Assembly: GCA_030684935.1 (NCBI GenBank)
Contig: JAUXXH010000011.1
Location: forward strand, 58,670 to 122,669
Source of the DNA: Pseudolabrys sp.
GTDB taxonomy: Bacteria; Pseudomonadota; Alphaproteobacteria; Rhizobiales; Xanthobacteraceae
DNA: 64,000 bases
Direction of reading: 5' to 3'
The notes under the pieces are model-generated. The model saw nothing but the letters and a program-made list of their open reading frames with translations. It was not told where the DNA came from and ran no database searches. A program made the translations under genes and the position numbers. Shown piece by piece: positions 9,526 through 18,800 of this stretch. Positions within the stretch are counted from its first letter, which is position 1; the number at the start of each line of letters is the position of its first letter.

Positions 9526-9539
9526 TTGATCCCGGTCAA
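9526..9539. promoter_or_regulatory. FNR/FixK-type box upstream of hemA
   Basis: TTGATCCCGGTCAA is a perfect TTGA-N6-TCAA, the core recognised by FNR, FixK and related CRP-family regulators. It lies 97 bases before the hemA start codon and about 75 bases before the inferred transcription start, a class I spacing. Oxygen-responsive hemA control through such a box is known in Bradyrhizobium. The rest of the 326-base divergent gap (9310-9635) shows no other gene or strong hairpin. Confidence 0.65.
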
Positions 9540-9570
9540 TGCGGCACATTGGAATTCGACGAATCTTGGC

Positions 9571-9600
9571 TCGACAACCCCCCTGGAACCCCTCTAAAAT
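9571..9600 (+). promoter_or_regulatory. Candidate sigma70 promoter of hemA
   Basis: TCGACA (9571-9576) and TAAAAT (9595-9600) are separated by 18 bases, matching five of six consensus bases each. The predicted start near 9607 gives a 29-base leader to the hemA ATG, with AAAGAAG as a weak ribosome-binding site. Confidence 0.45.
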
Positions 9601-9635
9601 AGGCTGTCACGGGGCGCCCAAAGAAGCAGAACCGC

Positions 9636-10865
9636 ATGGATTACAACGTCTTTTTCGTCTCGGCCCTGGACAGATTGCGGGAAGAACGCCGCTACCGGGT
9701 GTTTGCCGACCTGGAGCGCATCGCCGGCCGCTTTCCGCATGCGCACTGGCACGCTCCCCAAGGCAAGCGCGACGTCGTCATCTGGTGCTCGAACGACTAC
9801 CTCGGCATGGCCCAGCACCCCAAGGTGATCGGCGCCATGGTCGATGCCGCCGCCCGCATGGGCACCGGCGCCGGCGGCACCCGCAACATCGCCGGCACCA
9901 ATCACCCGCTTATCGAGCTGGAGCAAGAGCTCGCCGACCTGCACGGCAAGGAAGCCGCGCTGGTGTTCACCTCCGGCTACGTCTCGAACCAGACCGGCAT
10001 TCCGACCATCGCCAAGCTGCTGCCGAACTGCCTGCTGCTGTCGGATGCGCTGAACCACAATTCGATGATCGAGGGCGTGCGCCAGTCCGGCTGCGAGAAG
10101 CAGATCTGGCGGCACAATGACATCGGCCATCTCGAGGAACTGCTGAAGGCGGCCGATCCGGCGCGGCCGAAGCTGATCCTGTTCGAAAGCCTCTATTCGA
10201 TGGACGGCGACGTCGCGCCGGTCAACGCGATCTGCGATTTGGCCGAGCGCTACGGCGCCATGACCTACTGCGACGAAGTGCATGCGGTCGGCATGTACGG
10301 CCGGCGCGGCGGCGGCATCTGCGAGCGCGACAATGCGATGCACCGGGTCGACGTGCTGGAAGGCACGCTGGCCAAGGCGTTCGGCTGCCTCGGCGGCTAT
10401 ATCACCGGCAGCGCCACGCTGATCGATGCCGTTCGCTCCTATGCGCCGGGCTTCATCTTCACCACCGCGCTGCCGCCGGCGATCTGCGCCGCCGCCACCG
10501 CCGCCATCAAGCATCTCAAGACGTCGAGCTGGGAACGCGAGCGGCAACAGGATCGCGCCGCCCGCGTCAAAGCCGTTCTCACCGCCGCCGGCCTGCCGGT
10601 GATGCCGAGCACCACGCATATCGTGCCGGTGCTGGTCGGCGATCCCGAGAAGTGCAAGGCCGCCTGCGACCTGCTGCTGGAAGAACACGGCATCTACATC
10701 CAGCCGATCAACTACCCGACCGTGCCGCGCGGCATGGAACGGCTGCGCATCACGCCGTCGCCGTATCACGACGACGTGCTGATCGATACGCTGGCGGCCG
10801 CATTGGTCGACGTCTGGGACCGGCTGGCGCTGCCGACCCGCCCGCAGGCGATGGCGGCGGAATAG
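9636..10865 (+). CDS. hemA: 5-aminolevulinate synthase
   Basis: Condenses glycine with succinyl-CoA to give 5-aminolevulinate, the first step of tetrapyrrole synthesis by the C4 (Shemin) route of alphaproteobacteria. The 409 residues are standard. The N terminus [23 protein letters not shown] is characteristic, [10 protein letters not shown] is the substrate-binding loop, [10 protein letters not shown] carries the cofactor aspartate, and Lys247 in GTLAKAFG forms the pyridoxal phosphate Schiff base. The gene is preceded by an FNR/FixK box and a candidate promoter, suggesting induction at low oxygen. The next gene converges 12 bases away with no obvious terminator. Confidence 0.97.
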   Translation: MDYNVFFVSALDRLREERRYRVFADLERIAGRFPHAHWHAPQGKRDVVIWCSNDYLGMAQHPKVIGAMVDAAARMGTGAGGTRNIAGTNHPLIELEQELADLHGKEAALVFTSGYVSNQTGIPTIAKLLPNCLLLSDALNHNSMIEGVRQSGCEKQIWRHNDIGHLEELLKAADPARPKLILFESLYSMDGDVAPVNAICDLAERYGAMTYCDEVHAVGMYGRRGGGICERDNAMHRVDVLEGTLAKAFGCLGGYITGSATLIDAVRSYAPGFIFTTALPPAICAAATAAIKHLKTSSWERERQQDRAARVKAVLTAAGLPVMPSTTHIVPVLVGDPEKCKAACDLLLEEHGIYIQPINYPTVPRGMERLRITPSPYHDDVLIDTLAAALVDVWDRLALPTRPQAMAAE

Positions 10866-10877
10866 ACGAAGCGCTTC

Positions 10878-12002
10878 TCAATCCTGGAAGGTGGGCGGCG
10901 GCAAGGGATCCCTGGGCGCCGCCTTTTTGTCGTCCGGCCGCTTGAGCTCGCGCGCGGCGCTGCGGCCGACGAACGGCATGATCAGCGACACAAAGAAAAT
11001 GCGCGTCAGGTGATGCGCGCCGACATAGACCGGGTCGAGGTGCAGCGCCAGCGCCAGCAGCATCATGGCGTCGACCGAGCCGGGCGCAAAGGCGATCATC
11101 ACCTCGGCGACCGGCAGCGACACCACTGACAGCAGGCCGGCGGCGAAGACCGCCACCACCAGCAGCGCCAGCGCGAACGAGCCGAACGCGGCGGCGACGA
11201 AGTTCAACAAAAGCCGCAGCGGCATGTTGCCGAAGCGCGAGCCGGTGACGGCGCCGAGCGCGATCATCGCCATGTTCGCCACCCACCACGGCATCACCGC
11301 GTGGATCCAGCCGGTGCCGTGCAGCACCGCGGAGGTGACCATGGCGCCGAACAGCAGGCCGCCCGGAAACCGGAAATAATAGGCGATGACCGCCGCGGCT
11401 GACGACGCCACCACCAGGATGGCGAGTTCGCCGAACATATCCGGATTGAGCGGGCCGCCGATGCTGCCGGTCGAGGTGCCGGCCAGCCCGAGCAGCGCCA
11501 GGCCCGCCGGCAGGCCGACCGCGACCAGCACCACACGCAGCGTCTGCACGATGGCGACCCCACGGATATCGGCGCCGACGTCGGCGGCGATCGCCAGCAC
11601 CTGCGACATGCCGCCCGGCGCTGCGGCGAGATATGCCGAGGCATTGTCCCAGCCATGCACCAGGCGCAGGTAAAGTGCGCCGGTGTAACCGACCACCACC
11701 ATGGCGACGATCAAGACGGCGATGCTGAGCGGATAGGTCGCCATGCCCTGCAACGTCTCGGGCGTCACCACCGAGCCGAGCGAGATGCCGATCAGCACGA
11801 AGATGATGCGCGTCAGCCAGACCGGAATTTTCATCGGCCGGCGGGCCAGCGCCGCCACTGCGACCGCAACAATGGCGCCTGAAATATAGCCGCCGGGAAA
11901 GCCGGTCATGCCGACCGACACGCCGCCGATGGTGGCGATGACCAGCGTTTCCGCGACAGCGCGGACGTCTTTCAGAGCATGGCTGGATGAGGGCGCGGAC
12001 AA
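10878..12002 (-). CDS. AbrB-family inner membrane protein
   Basis: A 374-residue hydrophobic protein with about ten transmembrane helices in two similar halves, each carrying a conserved glycine/proline-rich loop (TGFPGGYISGA and FRFPGGLLFGA; AAAPGGMSQV and AFAPGSVDAMM). This duplicated layout is that of the AbrB membrane family, often mislabelled putative ammonia monooxygenase. It is unrelated to the AbrB DNA-binding regulator. The transport substrate is unknown. It converges with hemA and lies 121 bases downstream of a response-regulator gene on the same strand. Confidence 0.8.
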   Translation of the reverse strand: MSAPSSSHALKDVRAVAETLVIATIGGVSVGMTGFPGGYISGAIVAVAVAALARRPMKIPVWLTRIIFVLIGISLGSVVTPETLQGMATYPLSIAVLIVAMVVVGYTGALYLRLVHGWDNASAYLAAAPGGMSQVLAIAADVGADIRGVAIVQTLRVVLVAVGLPAGLALLGLAGTSTGSIGGPLNPDMFGELAILVVASSAAAVIAYYFRFPGGLLFGAMVTSAVLHGTGWIHAVMPWWVANMAMIALGAVTGSRFGNMPLRLLLNFVAAAFGSFALALLVVAVFAAGLLSVVSLPVAEVMIAFAPGSVDAMMLLALALHLDPVYVGAHHLTRIFFVSLIMPFVGRSAARELKRPDDKKAAPRDPLPPPTFQD

Positions 12003-12123
12003 GGGCGGCGGCTTTGCACGACACCGACATGCGCACCGGCGCGCGCGGCCCGTTCAGGCCGATCAATGCCGCGCGCGGGACGTGGCGTCAAATCGATAAC
12101 GGCGTTGCGTGGGCGGCGGCCGG

Positions 12124-12789
12124 TCAGGCCGTCATTTGCACCGGCGCCGCCGGGCTGCGGGAACAGCCGCCGCCGAGCACGATGCGCACCAAGTCGGCGG
12201 CATTTCGGGCGCCGATCTTCTCCATGATCCGCGCCCGATGCACCTCCACGGTGCGCGGGCTGATGCCGAGCCGCCGGCCGGCTTCCTTGTTGGAGGCGCC
12301 GGCGGCGATCTGCGCCAGCACGTCGCGCTCGCGCGGCGTCAACAAAGCCTGGCCGGAAAACTCGAACACCATGCCGTCCGGCGCCGGCAGACGCGCGTTG
12401 CGTTTGGCGTAAAGAGCAATGGCATTGCCGACACGGGCGACGATAGCGCGGGCGTCGAACGGCTTGAGCATGTAGTCGAAGGCGCCGCTCTTGACGCTTT
12501 CAATGGCGCTGGCGAGATCGCCGTCGCCGGAAACGATGAACACCGGCGCCGGATAGGTCGTTGCGTTGAGCTCCTTGAGCACGGTCAGCCCCGACTTGTC
12601 CGGCAGGTGCATATCAAGCAGCACCGCGGCCGGGGTCTGGGCGCGCGCCACGCCGAGAAATGTTTCGGCGTCGGGAAAAACCGTGGCGCGGTAACCGGCG
12701 AGCGTGAACACGACCGAGAGCGCGTCGCGCGTCACCACATCATCGTCGACGATATACAGATCGCTTGTCGGCAAGAACGGCGCGGCCAT
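12124..12789 (-). CDS. FixJ/NarL-type response regulator
   Basis: A 221-residue two-domain regulator. The receiver domain has the acidic pair DDD (15-17), phospho-acceptor Asp59 in LLDMHLP and the lysine of MLKPF. A LuxR-type helix-turn-helix (LTPRERDVLAQIAAGASNKEAGRRLGISPRTVEVHRARIMEKI) fills the C terminus. The spacing resembles FixJ/TodT-class regulators. No partner kinase gene is adjacent; the hybrid kinase 3 kb upstream has its own receiver and a separate regulator. An AT-rich inverted repeat region lies directly upstream. Confidence 0.88.
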   Translation of the reverse strand: MAAPFLPTSDLYIVDDDVVTRDALSVVFTLAGYRATVFPDAETFLGVARAQTPAAVLLDMHLPDKSGLTVLKELNATTYPAPVFIVSGDGDLASAIESVKSGAFDYMLKPFDARAIVARVGNAIALYAKRNARLPAPDGMVFEFSGQALLTPRERDVLAQIAAGASNKEAGRRLGISPRTVEVHRARIMEKIGARNAADLVRIVLGGGCSRSPAAPVQMTA

Positions 12790-12871
12790 TGTCGGATCCT
12801 TAGCGGGTGACCAATCGGCACCTCATAGTGCACCAGAAATCATGCCGGTGGGTTAAAAGATAAAATTAAAT

Positions 12872-12892
12872 CAATGACTTAAGGTATCATTG
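12872..12892. promoter_or_regulatory. AT-rich inverted repeat upstream of the FixJ-like gene
   Basis: CAATGA-N9-TCATTG lies about 83 bases upstream of the response-regulator start, inside an AT-rich run (12838-12895) that stands out against the GC-rich surroundings. It is a plausible regulator binding site or promoter zone. The remaining bases of this 143-base gap show nothing else clear. Confidence 0.35.
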
Positions 12893-12932
12893 GGTGGGTT
12901 TTTCCCTACCCCGGTGAGGCATTCACGCGCGC

Positions 12933-15062
12933 TCAAAATAAAAGATCACGCGTCAGCGTTTCGAGGTGACCGACCGCGGCAAATGATTCGTGCAATGCCT
13001 TGCGCTGATTGCGGCTCAGGCGCTTGACGACGACCTTGTTGCTCGGCGGCAAGCCCATACCGATGTCGGCAATCTGCTGCGCGAGAATAAGATCGAGCAG
13101 CAGCGCCTGGGCGCGCGCCAGCGCCTCGAGATCCTGGACGCCGCCGCGGGCGAGCGCGGCGACCGCCGCAAGCCGCGCAGGCGTCGCGCGCTCCAGCACA
13201 TGATGCCGGATCGCCAGCACGCGCGCGGTGGCGACGATGCCGAACAGGCCAGTGGCTTTGAGGTCGATGCGGCCATTCTCGGTGCGCAGCGTGCCGAACA
13301 AAGTGGTGGCGGACTGCACCTCGCCGGAGGCGTCCGCAAGCAATTTGGCGAAGGCGGCATTGCCCGCCGCCGCGTCGAAAGCGCCGCGCCACAGGTGATT
13401 GGCCAGCCGCGTATCGCCGTGGACGCCGACCAGATCGAAAAAGATATCGACCGACAGCAGGTCGGCCGGGTTGGAGCGCGAAATCCATTCCGCCACGCGG
13501 GCCTGCCAGGTTGCTACCGAGCCGCGCCAGGCCGCGTTCTTCGCCATCACACCGCCCTTGCAATAGGGCACCCCGACTTCGTGCAGGATATCGGCGACAA
13601 TGATGCCCAGCCGCGCGAACCATTGGTCCGCGGCGGCGCCAGGCGCGCCCTCCGCGAACACCAGCGCATTGTCCTGGTCCATGGCCAGCAGGCTCTCGCC
13701 GCGGCCGGCGGAGCCGAGCACGCACATCGCGTAGGCGCAGGGCGGCGGCCCCGCTCCCTCCGCCGCCATCTGCCGTTCGGCCAGAACGGCGGCGCGGCGG
13801 GTCAGCGCGCCCAGTTCGCGCGAAATCACCGCGGCGGCGTCACGCGCCGGAACGCTTTCGGCCACTAGCCCCGACGCCGCCTGCGGCAGCCGCGCCCAGG
13901 CCGCCGCCAGCGCCGGCACATCGTCGGCCTGGTCGATGGCGTCGCCGAGGATCGAGGCTTCCTGCGCCCGCAGCCGCAGCAGATCGCGCGAGGTGACGAT
14001 GCCGCAAATGCCGCCATTCTCGTCTTCGACACCGAGATGCCGCAGCTTCAGCCGGCTCATGCGACCCAGCGCGCGATACACGAAGGCGGCGGCCGGCAGC
14101 GTTACCAGCGGCGTGCTGGCGAAGTTTGAGACACTCTGCCCCAGCGCCGTCGGGCCACGTTCGCTGAGCGCCCGCAACACGTCGCGTTCGGTTATGATGG
14201 CGACATCATTGGCGCGCAATCCCGCCGCCGTCGCAGCACCGGCCGGCGTCACCAGCAGCGATGAAATCTTTTCCCGCGCCATGCAGTTCAGGGCCGCGCC
14301 GAGCAACGTATCGGCGGTCACGAACTTCACCGGCGCGCTCATCACGTCGGCGACGCGGTGCCGGTACGGATAGCTATCGATCCGCGCCAGCGCCTCGCGG
14401 TCGCGCGCCTGCGGCGCCACCATCGCCTCTTCCCAGCCGGCGCGATGCTGCTGGTCGAGCACGCCGGTGAGCGCGAGGCAGGCCTGTTCGGCTTCGGCCA
14501 GCGTGCGGATATGGCCTTCGCGCAGCTTCGGCAGCAGCGCCAGGAAAATCCGGCCGGTCAGTTCGGCATCTCCGACCGCCGAATGGCGCCCGTCGACTGT
14601 CACGCCCAGCCAGGTCGCCAGATGTTCGAGCGTGTAACCGCCGAGCCGCGGCTCGGCCACCTGCGCCAACAACCGCGTGTCGAGCGTGCGCGGCGGTGCC
14701 CACGCAAGCCCGGCCCGTTCGCATTCGCGTTTCAGCACCGCCAGATCGAAGCCGAGCGTATGTCCGATCAGCACCGAGCCGGCCGTCGCGGCGGCGATAT
14801 CCGCCCAGGCTGCGGCAAAGCCGGGCGCCGCCGCCACCGCGGCATCGTCGATGTGATGAATGGCCGTGGTCGCCGGCGGGATCGGCACCCCCGGATTGAC
14901 CAGCCGGCGCAGCGCCGCCGCGCGGTCGAGCTTGCCCGCCCTGAGCGGCACCACGCCGATCTCGACAATGCGCGCCTTGGCCGGATCGAGACCGGTGGTC
15001 TCGGTATCGATGACGGCGGCGTCAAGCCCGACCAGCGGCGTTGCATTGCTCACAGGCGCCAT
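12933..15062 (-). CDS. DnaQ-like exonuclease / CBS pair / DUF294 nucleotidyltransferase fusion
   Basis: A 709-residue three-part protein. Residues 10-180 are a DEDDh 3'-5' exonuclease with all five metal-binding positions (Asp19, Glu21, Asp106, His160, Asp165). Residues about 235-370 form a pair of CBS domains, usually adenine-nucleotide sensors. Residues about 400-700 are a DUF294 putative nucleotidyltransferase related to GlnD, with GSAGR (450-454) and the metal motif DQD (462-464), followed by its helical C-terminal domain. In many gammaproteobacteria the CBS-DUF294 protein and the exonuclease are separate genes beside the acetate permease actP; here they are fused and lie 6-10 kb from an actP-like gene. 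The substrate is unknown. A 609-base hypothetical gene sits 23 bases upstream, probably in the same operon. Confidence 0.88.
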   Translation of the reverse strand: MAPVSNATPLVGLDAAVIDTETTGLDPAKARIVEIGVVPLRAGKLDRAAALRRLVNPGVPIPPATTAIHHIDDAAVAAAPGFAAAWADIAAATAGSVLIGHTLGFDLAVLKRECERAGLAWAPPRTLDTRLLAQVAEPRLGGYTLEHLATWLGVTVDGRHSAVGDAELTGRIFLALLPKLREGHIRTLAEAEQACLALTGVLDQQHRAGWEEAMVAPQARDREALARIDSYPYRHRVADVMSAPVKFVTADTLLGAALNCMAREKISSLLVTPAGAATAAGLRANDVAIITERDVLRALSERGPTALGQSVSNFASTPLVTLPAAAFVYRALGRMSRLKLRHLGVEDENGGICGIVTSRDLLRLRAQEASILGDAIDQADDVPALAAAWARLPQAASGLVAESVPARDAAAVISRELGALTRRAAVLAERQMAAEGAGPPPCAYAMCVLGSAGRGESLLAMDQDNALVFAEGAPGAAADQWFARLGIIVADILHEVGVPYCKGGVMAKNAAWRGSVATWQARVAEWISRSNPADLLSVDIFFDLVGVHGDTRLANHLWRGAFDAAAGNAAFAKLLADASGEVQSATTLFGTLRTENGRIDLKATGLFGIVATARVLAIRHHVLERATPARLAAVAALARGGVQDLEALARAQALLLDLILAQQIADIGMGLPPSNKVVVKRLSRNQRKALHESFAAVGHLETLTRDLLF

Positions 15063-15085
15063 GGCGTTCGGCCTCCTGCCTGGCG

Positions 15086-15694
15086 TCAGGCGGTGGTGAG
15101 AACCTTGATCAAAGCGGAAATATTGGCACGCTTCGAGAAAGCCTCATGCGCGTGGCACAGATTCGTCTTCAGGAAATTGTGGATCGCGACGTCGTCCTTG
15201 GCACGCAGCTTCTCGTGGATCGGCATCGCCGCCAGATAGCGATCGACAAAGCGGGCCGGAATATCCATCACGCGCTTGACCGGATGCAGGCCCATCAATT
15301 TGAGATCGCGGTCAAGTGCCTCCCGCAAATTGGCCCAGATGCCGGGCTCGAGCGATGCCGGCACCGGATAGCGATCGAAGGCTTCAAGCGTGGCGGCGTG
15401 GACGGCGGCCCGCACGGCCGCCGATTGCTCGCCGGCGGCCGGGCGCAACTCGCCTTCGACCGCCTCGGCCACCATGCCGAGCGTGACCGCAAAGGCGATC
15501 CAGCGCGCCCGTTCCAGTTCCGCCAGAAACCCCTTGTCGTCGAACAGGATATTGCCGAACACGCCGGCCCGCGCACGCGAATATTCGAACATGCCCTTCT
15601 GCGCCAGAAAGGCGGCCTGGGCATCGATAAAATCCGTCAGTTCAGTGCGGGTGACGACCGGCTGGCCGCGCCGAAACATGTCGAAAAAGCCCAT
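15086..15694 (-). CDS. Conserved hypothetical, partner of the exonuclease-CBS-DUF294 gene
   Basis: A 202-residue soluble, mainly helical protein beginning MGFFDMFRRGQPVVTRTELTDFIDAQAAFLAQKGMFEYSRARAG. No known domain or catalytic motif is recognised. It is rich in aromatic and charged residues, has no signal peptide or membrane helix, and runs straight into the fusion gene (23-base gap, same strand). It diverges from the symporter-kinase gene, sharing a 192-base promoter region with it. Its position ties it to the sensor and nucleotidyltransferase module; its function is not inferable from sequence. Confidence 0.8.
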   Translation of the reverse strand: MGFFDMFRRGQPVVTRTELTDFIDAQAAFLAQKGMFEYSRARAGVFGNILFDDKGFLAELERARWIAFAVTLGMVAEAVEGELRPAAGEQSAAVRAAVHAATLEAFDRYPVPASLEPGIWANLREALDRDLKLMGLHPVKRVMDIPARFVDRYLAAMPIHEKLRAKDDVAIHNFLKTNLCHAHEAFSKRANISALIKVLTTA

Positions 15695-15886
15695 GGTCGC
15701 TTCCGATCCTTGCCTACAACCGCTTGCCGGCCCTTTTTAAAGCGGATCGCCGGACATTGTTAGAGTGCGGCCGGCGGCCCCTGCCGCGGACCCGCATGTC
15801 AGCTTCTAGCCGTGACATGCTATCCATGACGCCACAAGCCGGGTAAATTCCTCCAAAGTCGGGGTTCACCCCGCTCCGGAGCGAAT

Positions 15887-18800
15887 ATGCTGCAAGGCTG
15901 GGTCGTCATCGCGGTGGCGCTTGCGTATATCGGCCTGCTGTTCCTGATAGCCAGCTACGGGGACCGCATCCGCGGCCATGGCCAGGGTCTCAGCCGCGCC
16001 GGCCGCACCGGCCTGCTGATCTATCCGCTGTCGCTGGCGATCTATTGCACCTCCTGGACCTTCTTCGGCTCGGTCGGCTCGGCGTCGCGCACCGGCTACG
16101 AATTCCTCACCATCTACATCGGTCCAGTGCTGATGATCGGCCTGTTCGCGCCGCTGCTGATCCGCATCGTGCGGCTGGCCAAGGCGCAGAACATCACCTC
16201 GATCGCCGACTTCATCGCCGCGCGCTACGGCAAGGGCCAGGCGGTTGCCGCCACCGTCGCGCTGATCGCCATCGTCAGCATCATTCCTTACATCGCGCTG
16301 CAGCTCAAAGCGGTGTCGGCATCGCTGGAGACGATCCTCGCGCATCTGTCCCCGATCGATGGCGGATCGCTGCCGCTGTTCGGCGATATCGCGCTGTTCG
16401 TGGCGCTGTCGATGGCGACATTCGCCGTCCTGTTCGGCACCCGTCATATCGACGCCACCGAGCACCAGGACGGTTTGATGCTGGCGATCGCCGCCGAGTC
16501 TATCGTCAAGCTGTTCGCCTTCCTCGCGGTCGGCATCTTCGTGACGTTCTGGATGTTCGGCGGGCCCGGCGCGCTGTTCGAAGCGGCGCGCAATCACACG
16601 GCCACGGCCGGCGTGTTCTCCTACGAGTCGCCGCTCGACACGCTGCTGATCACGACCTTGCTATCGTTCGTCGCCATCATCCTGCTGCCACGGCAATTCC
16701 ATGTCGCGGTGGTGGAGAACAACAATGAAGGCGAGATCAAGCGCGCCGCCTGGCTGTTTCCGCTCTATCTGGTGCTGATCAACCTGTTCGTGGTGCCGAT
16801 CGCGCTGGCCGGCATGATGACCTTCCCGGCCGGCACCGTCGACAGCGACATGTATGTGCTGGCGCTGCCCCTGCATTCCGGCTCGAGCGTGCTGACCATC
16901 GCCGCTTTCATCGGCGGCCTGTCGGCCGCCACCGCGATGGTGATCGTCGAATCGGTGGCGCTGTCGATCATGGTGTCGAACGACCTGATCATGCCGCTGG
17001 TGCTGCAGCGGCGCCAGGCGCTGATCAGCGGGCGCGAAAATATCGGCTCGCTGCTGCTGATGGTGCGGCGGCTGGCGATCTTCGTCATTTTGCTGCTGGC
17101 CTATCTGTATTACCGCTCGGCCGGCGAGGCGCAGCTGTTCTCGATCGGCATTCTCGCTTTCGCCGCCATCGCGCAACTGGCGCCGGCATTTTTCGGCGGA
17201 CTGTTCTGGCGCCGCGCCACCGCCGGCGGCGCCATTGCCGGCATGACCGCGGGCATCCTGATCTGGGCCTATACGCTGCTGCTGCCGACCTTCGCGGATA
17301 TCGGCTACCTCGGCCAGCGCTTCCTGACCGAAGGCCCGTTCGGGCTGACGATGCTGCGGCCGCAGCATCTGTTCGGGCTTGAACTGTCGCCGCTGGTGCA
17401 TGGCGTGGTCTGGAGCCTGATGATCAACATCCTCTGCTATATCGGCTTTTCGCTGCGCCGCGAGCCGTCGCCGATCGAGCAGATCCAGGCCAATACCTTC
17501 GTGCCGTCGGATCTGACGCCGATCGCGCCGAGCTTCCGGCTGTGGCGTTCGTCGGTGACGGTGGAGGAACTGACCACCACGGTGGCGCGCTATCTCGGCG
17601 AGGCGCGGACCCGCTCGGCGCTGGAGAACTTCGCCGCCACCCACGCCATCAGCCTCGAGCCCGCGGACGAAGCCGACTTCCGGCTGGTGCGCCATGCCGA
17701 GCATATCCTGTCGTCGGCGATCGGCGGCGCCTCGTCGCGGCTGGTGGTGTCGCTGCTGCTGCGCAAGCGGACGGTCTCGACCAAGGCGGCGCTGAAGCTC
17801 CTCGACGACGCCAATGCCGGCATCCAGTACAACCGCGAAATCCTGCAGACCGCGCTCGACCACGTGCGCCAGGGCATCGCCGTGTTCGACAAGGACCTGC
17901 AGCTGATCTGCTGGAACCAGCAGTTCGGCGACATTCTCGACCTGCCGCCGAGCCTGAGCCGCGTCGGCGTCGGACTGGCCGACATTCTGCGCTTCAACGG
18001 CCGGCGCGGCGGCATCGCCGCCGGCGCGATCGAGGCTTTCGTGCTCAGCCAGATCGAACGCTACGTCTCCGGCAGCGTGCCGTTCCTCGAACGCTTCGCC
18101 GAAGGCATGGTGATCGAGGTGCGCGCCAACCGCATGCCGGACGGCGGCATCGTCACCACCTTCACCGACATCACCGCCAGCGTCGAGGCGGCGGAGGCGC
18201 TCGAGCGTTCCAACGAGACGCTGGAACGGCGCGTGCGCGAGCGCACCGAGGAACTGACGCTGCTCAACGCCGCGCTCGCCCGCGCCAAAGGCGAAGCCGA
18301 CGCAGCGAATATCTCCAAGACCAAGTTTCTGGCGGCGGCCAGCCATGACATCCTGCAGCCGCTCAACGCGGCGCGGCTCTATGTCACCAGCCTCATCGAG
18401 CGCGGCGGCCGCGACGACCGCCGTCTGGTCGACAACATCGATGCCTCGCTGGAGGCGGTCGAGGAAATCTTCGGCGCGCTGCTCGATATGTCGCGGCTGG
18501 ACACCGGCGCCATGCGGCCGGAATTCGCCAGTTTCCGCATCGACGAACTGATGCGGCAGATCGAGCTCGAATTCGCGCCGCTCGCCGCCGCCAAGGGCAT
18601 CGAACTCAAATACGTGCCGTGCTCGGCGGTGGTGCGCTCCGACCGCAGGCTGCTGCGCCGGCTGGTGCAGAACCTGGTGTCCAACGCCATCAAGTACACC
18701 CCGTCCGGGGAGGTCCTGATCGGCTGCCGGCGGCGCGGCGATATCTTGCGCATCGACGTCTATGACACCGGCGTCGGCATTCCCGAATCGAAGCGGCGCG

